A stretch of 64,000 nucleotides of DNA from an uncultured Bacteroidales bacterium (GCA_900319645.1 ONPG01000001.1:124001-188000); one strand, 5' to 3'. Positions 17,880 through 27,304 are shown, numbered from the stretch's first letter. Numbers and translations: made by a program. The notes: a model not told the origin generated them from the letters alone.

Positions 17880-20330
17880 ATGAAAAAACTATTCTTTTTC
17901 GTAGCGGCGGCTTTGATGAGCGTTGCTATGACGGCAGAAGAGAAAGAGTTGAAACTCTATTCTACCAATTTCCAGGACTGGGACGCAATCAGTTCGTCCA
18001 CGACTCCCGCTTCCAAGAAAGTAACCACCCGTTACAGCAATGAGGAACTGACCTTCACGCTGGCGGAGACCCAGGTGGATCCGAATGGCACTAACGCCAA
18101 GTTTACCAGCGAGGTCATCACAACGGGCTACGCGATGGCTGCCAAAACAGCTACGCCGTACATCGAGACCTCCGTCTTGAAAAACATCACCAAAGTACAC
18201 TATGTGCATGCTGCTACCGGTGGAAGCCGCGGTTGGGGATTGATGGTCAAAGGAGACGGCGATGCCGATTGGGTTGAAGTTCAGAAAGAGTATTGCAATC
18301 AGGCAGGAACGGCAGTGGATGTGCCTGTCAACCGTACAAATGCTCAGTTGCGTTGGTACAACCTCAATGCCTCCCAGAATGCCTATATGACCGAGTTGGC
18401 TATCTACGGAATGGCGGAGGATGACGGTCAGGCAATGGAATACATGATCACCTATTTTGACCAGAATGGTAACCGTTTGGGCGACACGATTCAGACCGAG
18501 GAGGAAACGCTTGTTTTTGCGTTCACCGAGGCGGACCTTACTATTCCCGAAGGCTATAAGTTCCGCGGATGGTACGACGCCGGAATGACGCGTCACAACG
18601 AGGGCGAAGCTATCACCGGCGACCTGCGCCTGACAGCTCTCGTCACGGAGATTGAGACGGCTGAGGTGGGTAAATTCTACGACTACAACCTAACTAAAAA
18701 CACGTTCTATGCCGAGGATCATGAGTGCTTTATTCCTACCAACGGTGCTTTCTACAACAACCATGGTTGGAAATTCCAGGCTAACGGTACGATTGAGCTG
18801 CCTGTAGCAGGCAACGCGTATGTGCAGCTCTATCTCTGTCAGTATAGCGACGAAGCGGACATCACCGTTACCGCCAAGCACGGCAACTACAGCCAGTCCG
18901 TTCCCGCCAAGGCAGAAACTGACGGTGCAATGACAGAGGTCTTCTACGACGGCGAGCCGGACACGCTTGTCGTTACCTTTGCCCAGCAGGCTTATATCCA
19001 CCGTGTTTCGGTTTATAACGTCAAAGGAGCGGTGGAGAAAGGCGAGCACGGCTATTATGTCATTGCTTCAGGCGATGCAGCAGCGCTGCTCATGACCCTC
19101 AAACAGGCGAAAGAAGGCGATAAGATCTTCCTGCCGAACGGAGTTTACGACCTGGGCGAACTCGTTTTGACGGAGATTAGCAAGAACAATATCTCTATCA
19201 TCGGCCAGTCGATGGTAGGAACTATTATCAAGAATGCGCCGGACGCCAAGACCGAGTCTATCAACAACACCGCTACACTGTATATCCTCAAAGATGTCAG
19301 CGGTACGTATCTCCAGGACTTGACCATCCAGAACGCACTCGATTACTACAAAGCCAACAACGGACGTGCTGTGGCTCTTTGGGACAAAGGAACTAAGACC
19401 ATTTGCAAGAATGTGCGTCTCTTGAGCTACCAGGATACCTATTACAGCAACCTCTCTGGAGCGGTTAAGTTCTTTGATGATTGCGAGATTCACGGAACAG
19501 TCGATTACATCTGCGGTGACGGTAGTGTTTATTTCCGCAACAACCTTCTTTATTGCGAGAAACGTTCGTCCAACGGAGGCGGAAGCGATGCTATCACGGC
19601 TAACAACGGTCCCGCAACCGACAAGGGATATGTGTTTGTCGATTGTACAATCAAGAGTGAGTGCCCTGTCGTTTCGCTTGGTCGCGCATGGAACAACACG
19701 CCTTCGGTGGCGTATATCAATACGCTCGTGGACTACAGCGCAGGCGAGTTCTCTTTCGCGGATGGCAACGGCATTCAGCGTTGGACCAAAGATCTGATGA
19801 ACGAAAACGCTTGGCCTAAGTTCGGTGAGTATAACACCCGCTTGGCGGATGGAACCGTGCTTACTCCGGCAAGCAATGTGGTGACTTTCAAGGACAAAGC
19901 TCCCAGCACGGCAACGAAAGATATCGAGACCGTGTTGAACGAAGCCGATGCTGCTGTTTATACGATGGCTTACACCCTGGGCGACTGGGCTGCAAAGGCT
20001 GAAGAAGACGCCAAGCAGGCTGTGGCGGAGATGGAGGCAAAAGACTTTGAGCCGGATGGTATCTATCTGGTAGAAGCAGAGGGCGAGTTCCGTGCTATTA
20101 TCAAGGGTAGCGAGTTCATGGAGAAGTTCGCACGCTATGATGGCGTCGCCTATACCGTCCGCAAGGCGAACGCCCGTGGTGGTTTCGGTAAGAAAGCAGG
20201 CGAGCAGGAAGAAGCTATCGAGACCGTAGAGACTCAGAATGTTCAGCGGGCAGAGAAATTCTTCCGCAACGGCCAACTCGTCATCATCCGTGACGGCAAA
20301 GCCTATAACGCCCTGGGCGCTCAGCTTTAA
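17880..20330 (+). CDS. secreted pectinesterase
   Basis: 816 residues. A signal peptide (MKKLFFFVAAALMSVAMTA) is followed by an N-terminal beta-rich region, an InlB/Listeria-Bacteroides-type repeat (EGYKFRGWYDAGMTRHNEGE) and a CE8 right-handed beta-helix. The helix has the family motifs LLSYQDTYYS (acid/base Asp), GTVDYICGDG (nucleophile Asp) and LGRAW (Arg). The tail (EKFFRNGQLVIIRDGKAYNA) resembles a short T9SS sorting signal seen in Bacteroidales. It demethylates pectin outside the cell, preparing it for the pectate lyase at 53240. It is followed by a strong terminator. Confidence 0.9.
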   Translation: MKKLFFFVAAALMSVAMTAEEKELKLYSTNFQDWDAISSSTTPASKKVTTRYSNEELTFTLAETQVDPNGTNAKFTSEVITTGYAMAAKTATPYIETSVLKNITKVHYVHAATGGSRGWGLMVKGDGDADWVEVQKEYCNQAGTAVDVPVNRTNAQLRWYNLNASQNAYMTELAIYGMAEDDGQAMEYMITYFDQNGNRLGDTIQTEEETLVFAFTEADLTIPEGYKFRGWYDAGMTRHNEGEAITGDLRLTALVTEIETAEVGKFYDYNLTKNTFYAEDHECFIPTNGAFYNNHGWKFQANGTIELPVAGNAYVQLYLCQYSDEADITVTAKHGNYSQSVPAKAETDGAMTEVFYDGEPDTLVVTFAQQAYIHRVSVYNVKGAVEKGEHGYYVIASGDAAALLMTLKQAKEGDKIFLPNGVYDLGELVLTEISKNNISIIGQSMVGTIIKNAPDAKTESINNTATLYILKDVSGTYLQDLTIQNALDYYKANNGRAVALWDKGTKTICKNVRLLSYQDTYYSNLSGAVKFFDDCEIHGTVDYICGDGSVYFRNNLLYCEKRSSNGGGSDAITANNGPATDKGYVFVDCTIKSECPVVSLGRAWNNTPSVAYINTLVDYSAGEFSFADGNGIQRWTKDLMNENAWPKFGEYNTRLADGTVLTPASNVVTFKDKAPSTATKDIETVLNEADAAVYTMAYTLGDWAAKAEEDAKQAVAEMEAKDFEPDGIYLVEAEGEFRAIIKGSEFMEKFARYDGVAYTVRKANARGGFGKKAGEQEEAIETVETQNVQRAEKFFRNGQLVIIRDGKAYNALGAQL

Positions 20331-20380
20331 TATATTGAAAAGGAAATTCTGGCATAAAGAACTTCAAATTGTACAAAACG

Positions 20381-20412
20381 CGCTCCGAAATACACTCGGA
20401 GCGTGTTTTTTT
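20381..20412 (+). terminator. intrinsic terminator after the pectinesterase gene
   Basis: CGCTCCGA (20381-20388), a 7-base loop and TCGGAGCG (20396-20403) form a perfect stem followed by an 8-base T-run (20405-20412). Confidence 0.92.
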
Positions 20413-20442
20413 GTAATAATTACCTATCAAAAATACATTTTA

Positions 20443-20474
20443 TTTGCGTATGTCGCAAAAAAGTAGTACCTTTG
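20443..20474 (+). promoter_or_regulatory. promoter of the YidE-type transporter gene
   Basis: TTTG (20443-20446), 20 bases, TACCTTTG (20467-20474). The -33 box opens the partly palindromic TTTGCGTATGTCGCAAA, a form shared by several promoters in the window. Confidence 0.85.
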
Positions 20475-20528
20475 CACCCGATTTTATTAAATGTTTAAAT
20501 TGTAATTGATTAAATTGTAAATTCCTTT

Positions 20529-22193
20529 ATGGATTGGTTTACAAATCTGTTTTTTGGAACAGGCATTGCGCACTCTATTTGTGTGCTGACGCTGGCAATT
20601 GCGTTGGGTCTGTTCCTGAGCGAGAAGCTCAAAATCAAAGGTATAACGCTTGGTATCACGTGGATCTTGTTCTGCGCGATTGCTTTCAGCCATTTCGGCA
20701 TGCATCTCGATCCGCTGGTCGAGTCGTTCGCCAAGGATTTTGGTTTGATTCTGTTTGTCTATTCGATTGGCTTGCAGGTCGGTCCGTCGTTCTTTTCCTC
20801 GTTCGGAAAAGGCGGTTTGCGGCTGAATATGCTGGCATTGAGCATCGTGCTCTTAGGGTGCTTCACGGCGTGGCTCATCCATTTCATCAGCGGCGAGGAC
20901 ATCGCGGTGATGACAGGTGTCCTCTTCGGAGCGGTCACCAACACCCCCGGTCTTGGAGCGGCGCAGCAGGCCTATCAGGACCTCACCGGCATGTCTAATC
21001 CCGACATCGCGAACGGTTACGCCATGGCTTATCCGCTTGGCGTCGTGGGTATCTTGGTTGCTATGATGCTTATCCGCTGGATTTTCCGTATCAAAATGGA
21101 GAACGAGGAAGAGCAGGTGGCGAAAGAGAAAGGCGTCCAGAAGCAGATTCAGCATATTGATATCGTGCTCACCAACGCGCAGGTCGATGGTATCTGCGTG
21201 CGCGATTTGAACAAACTCACACACGTCAATTTGGTTGTCAGCCGGTTAGTGCATGCAGACGGAACCGATGAGATGCCGGCTGGAGGCACTGTGCTGCATA
21301 TTGGCGACAAAGTGCGTATCGTGGGCGATCAGGAGAACGAACGTACGGTCCTTCTGCTGGGCGAACGGACTGAGATCCCTTCGGACGAGAAGAACAAAGA
21401 GGTCCATCTGGTTAACCGCCATATTATCGTCACCAAGCCGAAACTGAACGGCAAACGTATCGGCGACTTGAATGTGCGTGCGGCGTACCATATTACCATC
21501 ACTCGTATCCGCCGTGCGGGTATCGAGCTGCTGGCTACGCCGGAACTCATCCTCCAGATGGGGGACCGCCTGACCGTTGTGGGTGAAAAAGACGCGGTGG
21601 ACAAAGTCGAGCAGGTCTTCGGCAACGCAACCAAGAGACTCGACGCGCCTAATCTGGCTTCGCTCTTTATCGGAATCGTGTTGGGCGTGCTGCTGGGTTC
21701 GTTGCCGATCATGTTGCCGGGGCTCTCACAGCCGTTCAAATTAGGTTTGGCGGGCGGTTCGCTCATCATTTCCATCCTCATCGGAGCCTTTGGCCCGAAA
21801 TGGCACATGGTCACTTATACCACTTCGTCCGCCAACCTCATGATCCGTGAGATCGGTATTGCGCTCTTCCTTGCTTCCGTGGGCTTCGGAGCTGGTGCCA
21901 CCTTTGTGGATACCTTGCTTGACGGCGGATACGTATGGATTGGCTATGGCGTGATCATCACGATGCTACCGCTGCTGCTCATCGGTATTATTGCCCGCAA
22001 ATGGCTCAAACTGGATTATTTCACGCTTATGGGATTGATTGCCGGTTCTACGACGGACCCGCCCGCATTGGCTTATGCCACTTCCCAATCCAGCCAGAAC
22101 GACCGCGCGGCGGTGGCGTATTCGACGGTTTATCCGTTGACGATGTTCCTCCGTGTGCTCACCGGTCAGATGATGATTATGTTCTTCCTGTAG
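20529..22193 (+). CDS. AspT/YidE-type membrane transporter with two RCK_C domains
   Basis: 554 residues. Two blocks of about five membrane segments (residues 1-190 and 385-554) flank a cytoplasmic part with two TrkA-C/RCK_C domains (VNLVVSRLVHADGTDEMPAG; the second ends ELILQMGDRLTVVGEKDAV). This is the AspT-YidE-YbjL duplication architecture of aspartate:alanine-type exchangers. Conserved P-G-L-G and T-D-P-P-A-L-A-Y motifs occur in the membrane repeats. The substrate is unknown; an anion or amino-acid exchanger is likely. Confidence 0.9.
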   Translation: MDWFTNLFFGTGIAHSICVLTLAIALGLFLSEKLKIKGITLGITWILFCAIAFSHFGMHLDPLVESFAKDFGLILFVYSIGLQVGPSFFSSFGKGGLRLNMLALSIVLLGCFTAWLIHFISGEDIAVMTGVLFGAVTNTPGLGAAQQAYQDLTGMSNPDIANGYAMAYPLGVVGILVAMMLIRWIFRIKMENEEEQVAKEKGVQKQIQHIDIVLTNAQVDGICVRDLNKLTHVNLVVSRLVHADGTDEMPAGGTVLHIGDKVRIVGDQENERTVLLLGERTEIPSDEKNKEVHLVNRHIIVTKPKLNGKRIGDLNVRAAYHITITRIRRAGIELLATPELILQMGDRLTVVGEKDAVDKVEQVFGNATKRLDAPNLASLFIGIVLGVLLGSLPIMLPGLSQPFKLGLAGGSLIISILIGAFGPKWHMVTYTTSSANLMIREIGIALFLASVGFGAGATFVDTLLDGGYVWIGYGVIITMLPLLLIGIIARKWLKLDYFTLMGLIAGSTTDPPALAYATSQSSQNDRAAVAYSTVYPLTMFLRVLTGQMMIMFFL

Positions 22194-22213
22194 TAATCAC
22201 CATTCAACAATAC

Positions 22214-22246
22214 AAAAATGCGACCTCTTGTTGAGGTCGCATTTTT
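22214..22246. terminator. bidirectional intrinsic terminator
   Basis: AAAAATGCGACCTC (22214-22227), a 5-base loop and GAGGTCGCATTTTT (22233-22246) form a perfect 14-bp stem with T-runs on both strands. It lies between the convergent transporter and FBPase genes. Confidence 0.93.
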
Positions 22247-22247
22247 G

Positions 22248-24383
22248 TTAGTGTTGTGCCATCTCGCCGGAGCGGTAAGCCGCCAATAGTTGCTCGAGTG
22301 CATCAAATTGTTGCAGAAGTTCTTTTCCTTTGTCGGTATCCCGGATGCGGATGCGATGTCCGGAGAAATCCTGTAGTAGCGTGCGGCTGTGGATGTCGCT
22401 GCCAGAGAGGATGGCTTGTTCGCGGCTCTCGAACGACTCATGTTCTACCAGTTGGATGCCGTGGCTATTATAGATGAGGGTGTAACCGGCAATGCCTGTT
22501 TTCTCTTGATATGGCTTGCTGAATCCGCCGTCTATCACAAACCGTTTACCGTTTGCCCGGATAGGTGTCTCGCCTTTTATTGTGCGAACGGGCACGTGAC
22601 CGTTCACAATCCTGCCATTCTCATGGTTTAACCCGAACTCGTGAAGAATTTTGTTGCAAACTTGCTCGTCGTCTGCCAGCGTGAAATAGGCGCCTTTCTG
22701 CTCGTGCTGAATATCCTTGTCGTCTATGAAATACCGCTCGAAAGTGGTCATCTTGTCTTTGTTGTAGAGTGGGGAGTTTTCGCCTTCCCAGAGGTAGAGC
22801 AGGTAATCTAATGCATCCTGTTTTGCTTGACCCTCGCCGTAGTATGCGCGGCGGATGATTTCCTCCGTGCGGTCCATGAGGGCTTTGCCGCTCACGCGTA
22901 TTCCGCACACATCAGCCTCGGTAAACGAACCGTCCGCATTCAGAGGTATAGCCGCGTGGTAGAGCAGAAAACCGTTGCGTACCAGGTAGAGCGAGCCGTG
23001 TTCATACAGCATCCTCAGATGCCGTTGCATTTTCTCGCTTTTGCGGAACGAACGCCATAACTGGTCCATCAGATCCTGCTCGTATTTGCTCAGAGCGTAC
23101 GGGTTTGCGGGGTCGATAGTCGGCAGGTTCTTGTCCTGCAACTCGTATGTCTTCCCGTCTATCGTGATAGTGCCTTTTTCGAGGTCTATCTTGTCCAGCA
23201 ACGCTCTGTGATCCATGTGCCATTCCGGGTGGCGGAGCACCGTCTGACCTTCCAACTTGAACTGAATAATCGAGATCGCTTTGTGCATCTTCGCCATCAG
23301 TTGTGCCGAGCGGGTCAGACGAGGGTTGTTCTCAAAATCCTTGGTCTGCCAGAGGCTGCACGGGTCGTCGCCGTAAATACTCATCGCAAAACTGGCAAGA
23401 GGAAGCAGATTGATGCCGTAGCCTTCTTCCAGCGTCTCGATGTTGGCATAGCGGATGGAGACACGCAATACGGTCGCTAACAACGCCATGTTGCCGGCCA
23501 TAGCACCCATCCATTCGATGTCGTGGTTGCCCCATTGGATGTCGTAATCGCGGATGGTCGAGAGCACATCCAATATCTTGCTGGCGCCCGGTCCGCGGTC
23601 GAAAATATCACCCACGATGTGCAGTTTGTCGATGGTCAGACTGTGAATCAGATACGAGATCGCGATAATCAGCTGATCAGCACATCCTGTTTCTATAATG
23701 GCCTCAATGATAGCGTTGTAGTAGCTTTGCCTGTCTTTCTGTTCCAGACTCGATTCGAATAGCAATTCGCCTATCACGTACGCGTAATCATTTGGTAGCA
23801 GCCTGTGTACTTTGCTTCGGCTGTATTTGATGGTGACCGCGCGTGCGATGTGTACCACTTGGTTCAGCCTCCGTACGTACCAGTCGCGCAATGTCGGCAG
23901 ATTGGATATCTGCGAATTGAGCCGGAACAAATCCACATACTCGCCTTGTTCCTCCTTCCTTTGTGCGGAGGGTTGGGGTGGAGTTTCCTGATTCTCACTC
24001 CCTTGTGCGGAGGGTTGGGGTGGATTTTCTTGATAGTATTTCTTGATCAACTCAATCCGCTCGTCCGGATAATAGATGAGTGCGCACAAAGCCCGTTTCT
24101 CCTCCTCGCTCAATCCCATCGTCCCCTGTCCTTTGTCCATTGTCCATTGTCCTTTGTCCATTGTCCCCAGTCCATATACCTCGTCCACTTTTTTCCTGAC
24201 CACGCCGGAAGCGTTTTTGATCATGTGAATAAACGCGGAGGACTCGCCGTGCAGATCGCTCACGAAATGCTCGGTTCCTTTCGGCAGAGACAGGATGGCT
24301 CGCAGGTTGATTAATTCGGTTACAACGGCCTGAGCGTTTGGAAATTTCTCGCTTAATAGCCGTAAATATCGTTCGTCTTGCAT
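22248..24383 (-). CDS. fbp: class III fructose-1,6-bisphosphatase
   Basis: 711 residues from the ATG at 24383 (MQDERYLRLLSEKF); 25 further upstream codons overlap the neighbouring gene's 3' end. Metallophosphatase motifs are present: FVSDLHGE, VGDIFDRGPGASKIL and WGNHDIEWMGAMAG, then VNGHVPVRTIKGE. It hydrolyses fructose-1,6-bisphosphate in gluconeogenesis. The protein is longer than the usual ~640-660 residues because of low-complexity insertions at about residues 70-141, each made of intergenic-type repeats in frame. Enough conserved sequence remains for it to be functional. Confidence 0.92.
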   Translation of the reverse strand: MQDERYLRLLSEKFPNAQAVVTELINLRAILSLPKGTEHFVSDLHGESSAFIHMIKNASGVVRKKVDEVYGLGTMDKGQWTMDKGQGTMGLSEEEKRALCALIYYPDERIELIKKYYQENPPQPSAQGSENQETPPQPSAQRKEEQGEYVDLFRLNSQISNLPTLRDWYVRRLNQVVHIARAVTIKYSRSKVHRLLPNDYAYVIGELLFESSLEQKDRQSYYNAIIEAIIETGCADQLIIAISYLIHSLTIDKLHIVGDIFDRGPGASKILDVLSTIRDYDIQWGNHDIEWMGAMAGNMALLATVLRVSIRYANIETLEEGYGINLLPLASFAMSIYGDDPCSLWQTKDFENNPRLTRSAQLMAKMHKAISIIQFKLEGQTVLRHPEWHMDHRALLDKIDLEKGTITIDGKTYELQDKNLPTIDPANPYALSKYEQDLMDQLWRSFRKSEKMQRHLRMLYEHGSLYLVRNGFLLYHAAIPLNADGSFTEADVCGIRVSGKALMDRTEEIIRRAYYGEGQAKQDALDYLLYLWEGENSPLYNKDKMTTFERYFIDDKDIQHEQKGAYFTLADDEQVCNKILHEFGLNHENGRIVNGHVPVRTIKGETPIRANGKRFVIDGGFSKPYQEKTGIAGYTLIYNSHGIQLVEHESFESREQAILSGSDIHSRTLLQDFSGHRIRIRDTDKGKELLQQFDALEQLLAAYRSGEMAQH
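23961..24171. repeat. two repeat families inserted in frame in fbp
   Basis: An exact 22-bp direct repeat beginning TTGTGCGGAGGGTTGG lies at 23961-23982 and 24003-24024 (42 bp apart, in frame), encoding P-P-Q-P-S-A-Q twice. A second array of CCATTGTCC/CCTTTGTCC words fills about 24121-24171 and encodes M-D-K-G-Q-W-T-M-D-K-G-Q-G-T-M. Such words usually occur between genes in Bacteroidales. Confidence 0.85.
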
Positions 24384-24406
24384 ATCTATGCGTTTTTTCA
24401 ATTCTA

Positions 24407-24946
24407 TTATAGTTTTTCCACTATAGTCAGTCCGTTTTTGCCTCCCATTTTGAAACATTCGTAAAAGCCATTAGCGGTCTCAACGTGGTCAACATATAGC
24501 ACTTCGCCTTGCGCTATCGTGCGGCATGAGAACGTGTCGCCAACACGCAGTTTGCAGTTGAAGGCTTCCTCCACACGCCATCGGTAGTCGCCCAAATAAC
24601 TCAGCACGCAAACGCGGTTCGGCAACCAAGCGATTCGCACGCGATTACCTTTCTGACAGTCATCGGCATAAATAGCGGTTGTATGAACGAAGTCCGATTC
24701 TTCGTTCGCTTTTGCGTATTGTTCCAACACACGCACCGTGCTCTGCCGCACGGAAGAATAGCCTTTTTTGTAGCCCCAAATACGGCTGAGCGTGTCCGAA
24801 CTGATCCGTTCACCGGTCGTTTTAAAGATAGCGATACTCAACTCTCCGAAGTCGGCGGGGCCGGATGGAACATGTCTGAATCGTGCTTCAACAGCCTTTT
24901 TCAGTTGGCTGATGGCGATACTATTGACAGGATAAGAAGTGTCCAT
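24407..24946 (-). CDS. hypothetical protein, regulator-like
   Basis: 179 residues. The N-terminal ~80 residues (ISQLKKAVEARF, then SSDTLSRIWGYKKGYSSVRQ) look like a small helical DNA-binding domain; the C-terminal ~90 residues are beta-rich, with a V-L-S-Y-L-G-D-Y-R-W-R-V-E-E segment. I do not recognise the family, although similar proteins seem frequent in Prevotella-like genomes. It diverges from the kinase gene through a shared symmetric promoter, which suggests a regulatory pair. The FBPase gene lies 23 bases downstream, so both may be co-transcribed. Confidence 0.7.
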   Translation of the reverse strand: MDTSYPVNSIAISQLKKAVEARFRHVPSGPADFGELSIAIFKTTGERISSDTLSRIWGYKKGYSSVRQSTVRVLEQYAKANEESDFVHTTAIYADDCQKGNRVRIAWLPNRVCVLSYLGDYRWRVEEAFNCKLRVGDTFSCRTIAQGEVLYVDHVETANGFYECFKMGGKNGLTIVEKL

Positions 24947-24962
24947 AATTCAAAAATTTGTG

Positions 24963-25010
24963 CAAAATTATAAAATTATTTGCATATACGCAAATTTTTT
25001 TGTACTTTTG
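24963..25010. promoter_or_regulatory. symmetric bidirectional promoter (regulator gene / kinase gene)
   Basis: The 16-bp near-palindrome TTTGCATATACGCAAA (24979-24994) carries the -33 box of both directions. On the plus strand TTTG is followed after 20 bases by TACTTTTG (25003-25010). On the minus strand the opposite TTTG is followed after 20 bases by TAATTTTG (24970-24963). The predicted plus-strand start lies only a few bases before the kinase ATG at 25019, so that mRNA would be nearly leaderless. Confidence 0.85.
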
Positions 25011-25018
25011 CACCGTCA

Positions 25019-26230
25019 ATGGAAGAAAATACGTTTACATCAGGTCCTGTCCGTCCGCTTAATTCGCAAGAATTAGGTGTGGAGCACCTTACGGATTATG
25101 AGTTACTGTCCGACTCCGGGCACAACTTGGTTTACCGTGCGCAGATGGGCGGCAAATGGGTCGTTCTGAAGGCTGCCAAACCCACCGAAGGCGAACAGAC
25201 TCGCAATCAACTCCTGTTGGAGCGTGAGTTCGAAATCATGAACCGCCTGGATTGCATTTATGTGGTTCAGACGATTGCGTTGGTCGATGACCCGCAGCTG
25301 GGGCGTGCTATCCTCATGGAGTATGTGAACGGACGTCCATTGGACAAGTTTCTGGCAGAGAAACCGTCCTTAGCCGAACGTCGGCGCGTAGCGGAAGAAC
25401 TGATGGAGACATTGATTTTCCTGCACGAACGACAGATTGTCCATGGTGACCTCAAGACCAGCAACATCCTCATTTCTGATTCGGGAAACCATGTCCGCCT
25501 CATTGATTTCGGCTTTGCGGATAAAGAAGCGTATATCGCTAAAAACATCGGCACGTCGCCGTCTGTCAAAGTTCCCGAACAACTGCCGGATGATGTCTTG
25601 GCTCCCGAAAGGGACATCTATGCCTTGGGCAAGATGCTGGCTCTCCTCTTCCCGCATTCCGCCAGCCCGGTTATCCGTCGCTGCCTTGCCTTCAATGCAC
25701 GACGATACACCTCTGTCCGTCAAGTCCGCTCGGCTCTGCGCCGTTACTGGAGGATGAAATGGCTCATGCCGCTCATTCTTGTTGTGCTGCTCCTGGCTGC
25801 CGCTGCGGTTCTCTTTTTCCCGAGGCTGGCGGCAACTATGCAACCTGTTGAAACACGGACGGATACGGTGATTGTGATGGTTCCTGCGAAACCCGAAGTC
25901 GATTCGGTTTGGCTGAATCTGAAAAACAATGCCGAAAAGCGTTATGGCGTTTTGTATCGGGCATATGCAGACTCGCTCAAAAACATGCCGAGCAAGAACT
26001 TTGATGATGCAATTAAGATGAAAAACCGCTATGTTGCTAAAATGATTCAGACGAGAGACAAACTGGTTAAATCTTATCCCCAATACGAGGAGCAACTCTT
26101 CAATCAGCATCTGTTTATTTATTATCGTGACTTCAAGCTTTTGAGTGCCATCGCGCAGGATTACCCATATATCTCTGTTACACATAAAGGCGACACAACA
26201 TTCATTCCCCGCAAATCCCTCCAGGAATAA
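25019..26230 (+). CDS. membrane-anchored Ser/Thr protein kinase
   Basis: 403 residues from the ATG at 25019; upstream codons in frame would lie inside the promoter. The kinase domain has the VAIK-type Lys51 (WVVLKAA), catalytic loop HGDLKTSNIL (Asp144, HGD instead of HRD) and DFG (Asp163). The glycine-rich loop is weak (LLSDSGHNLVYRA). A single membrane helix follows (about residues 246-268), then a C-terminal ~135-residue extracytoplasmic helical domain. This is the layout of bacterial receptor-type kinases. The VWA, lipoprotein and type VII-like genes nearby are possible partners, without proof. Confidence 0.9.
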   Translation: MEENTFTSGPVRPLNSQELGVEHLTDYELLSDSGHNLVYRAQMGGKWVVLKAAKPTEGEQTRNQLLLEREFEIMNRLDCIYVVQTIALVDDPQLGRAILMEYVNGRPLDKFLAEKPSLAERRRVAEELMETLIFLHERQIVHGDLKTSNILISDSGNHVRLIDFGFADKEAYIAKNIGTSPSVKVPEQLPDDVLAPERDIYALGKMLALLFPHSASPVIRRCLAFNARRYTSVRQVRSALRRYWRMKWLMPLILVVLLLAAAAVLFFPRLAATMQPVETRTDTVIVMVPAKPEVDSVWLNLKNNAEKRYGVLYRAYADSLKNMPSKNFDDAIKMKNRYVAKMIQTRDKLVKSYPQYEEQLFNQHLFIYYRDFKLLSAIAQDYPYISVTHKGDTTFIPRKSLQE

Positions 26231-26268
26231 CTTTCCTCCTCCTAGTTTTTTCCTTACAACAATTAATT

Positions 26269-26331
26269 TAGGGCTAATTAGGGCGTAAAGAGTCAAACCT
26301 TTGCGCCTTTCGCTTTTTTATTGTAATTTTG
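26269..26331 (+). promoter_or_regulatory. promoter with conserved upstream element, copy 1
   Basis: TTTG (26300-26303), 20 bases, TAATTTTG (26324-26331). Upstream lies AGGGCTAATTAGGGCGTAAA, then G-A-G-T-C-A-A-A-C-C. Nearly the same block occurs before the promoter at 28355-28386. The shared block extends well beyond the -33/-7 boxes and is a candidate operator. Confidence 0.8.
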
Positions 26332-26379
26332 CATCGTTTTTCGCATTGCAGGACTTATAAATTCGATCAGCACGAAATA

Positions 26380-26433
26380 ATGGAGGAAGCCGAAAAGCCA
26401 AAAGTGAGTAAGCAAAATCACCAATCTAATTAA
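26380..26433 (+). CDS. possible 17-codon leader peptide
   Basis: ATG at 26380 opens a 17-codon frame (MEEAEKPKVSKQNHQSN) ending at TAA 26431-26433, 4 bases before the lipoprotein start at 26438. It sits in the leader transcribed from the promoter at 26300. It could couple translation to the downstream gene, but a frame this short may occur by chance. Confidence 0.25.
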   Translation: MEEAEKPKVSKQNHQSN

Positions 26434-26437
26434 TGTA

Positions 26438-27265
26438 ATGAAAAAGTATTTCTTTATTATCATGGGGGCAATTATTCTCGTCGGATGTAAAACTGAGCAA
26501 GAGAAAGCATTAAATGCTGCCATCAAGACCCACCAACTTTCAGCTCTTCGCGAGTTTGAAAAAACGTATCCGGACAGCCTTATGGAAACCAAAGTCAAAA
26601 CTCGTTTCGAAGAAGCTTTGGATTTGTTCATAAAAGATTCAACGTACTACGAAATGGCACACCAAGGCGGTAGTGCTCTCATCAAGAATTATGCGGCAAC
26701 GATGTATATAAACGAATTGCCAAAGGGAACTCATGTCAAAGAAATGCGTTCTATCATTGACGAGACCCAAGAAAACGCCCAGAAGTTAAAAGAAAAGATT
26801 CGTGAATTAGAGGCTGTATTTGAAAAATACTCTTTTGTAGAAAATGATCGTGAGGGAGGAAACTATGTGTATGATTTCCAATCGCCCGATGATTATGGGC
26901 AAGGAGAGGTTCTGATTAAAGCCAGCCCGATTGATATGAAAATATGGTATGATCCGGTAGATGTGTTCTCTAACAGGTACTATAGATTGGGCAGGGTTAC
27001 GCGAAATTGTACCGGAAAGTATTATATCAATGATGATTTAAACGTGGTTCTTGAGGTGGACGAGAAACGAACTTATGGTCGACATCCTTATGCAAATGAC
27101 TACGGACCGGCAAGTACGAAAGTGTTGGTAGCTGATCTCAAGTATCATTACCCGACACCACTGCATCGAAAACAAATCCTAAGCTATTCCGATAATGATT
27201 TCCCGCATTTAACAGGTAAAGATAGCAAAGGTAGAACGATACGCATGAGCGCAAAAGTTAAGTAA
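26438..27265 (+). CDS. lipoprotein of unknown function
   Basis: 275 residues. The signal peptide has a lipobox (IILVGCKTEQ, Cys17). A helical stretch (residues 20-135) is followed by a beta-rich C-terminal half containing W-Y-D-P-V-D-V-F and Y-R-L-G-R-V-T-R. I recognise no named domain. It heads a small operon with three more membrane or secreted proteins, controlled by a promoter nearly identical to the one in front of the type VII-like locus. Confidence 0.8.
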   Translation: MKKYFFIIMGAIILVGCKTEQEKALNAAIKTHQLSALREFEKTYPDSLMETKVKTRFEEALDLFIKDSTYYEMAHQGGSALIKNYAATMYINELPKGTHVKEMRSIIDETQENAQKLKEKIRELEAVFEKYSFVENDREGGNYVYDFQSPDDYGQGEVLIKASPIDMKIWYDPVDVFSNRYYRLGRVTRNCTGKYYINDDLNVVLEVDEKRTYGRHPYANDYGPASTKVLVADLKYHYPTPLHRKQILSYSDNDFPHLTGKDSKGRTIRMSAKVK

Positions 27266-27304
27266 TGCGCCCTTTTAGTATTAACAAATTAAAATCAAAC
27301 AAAC

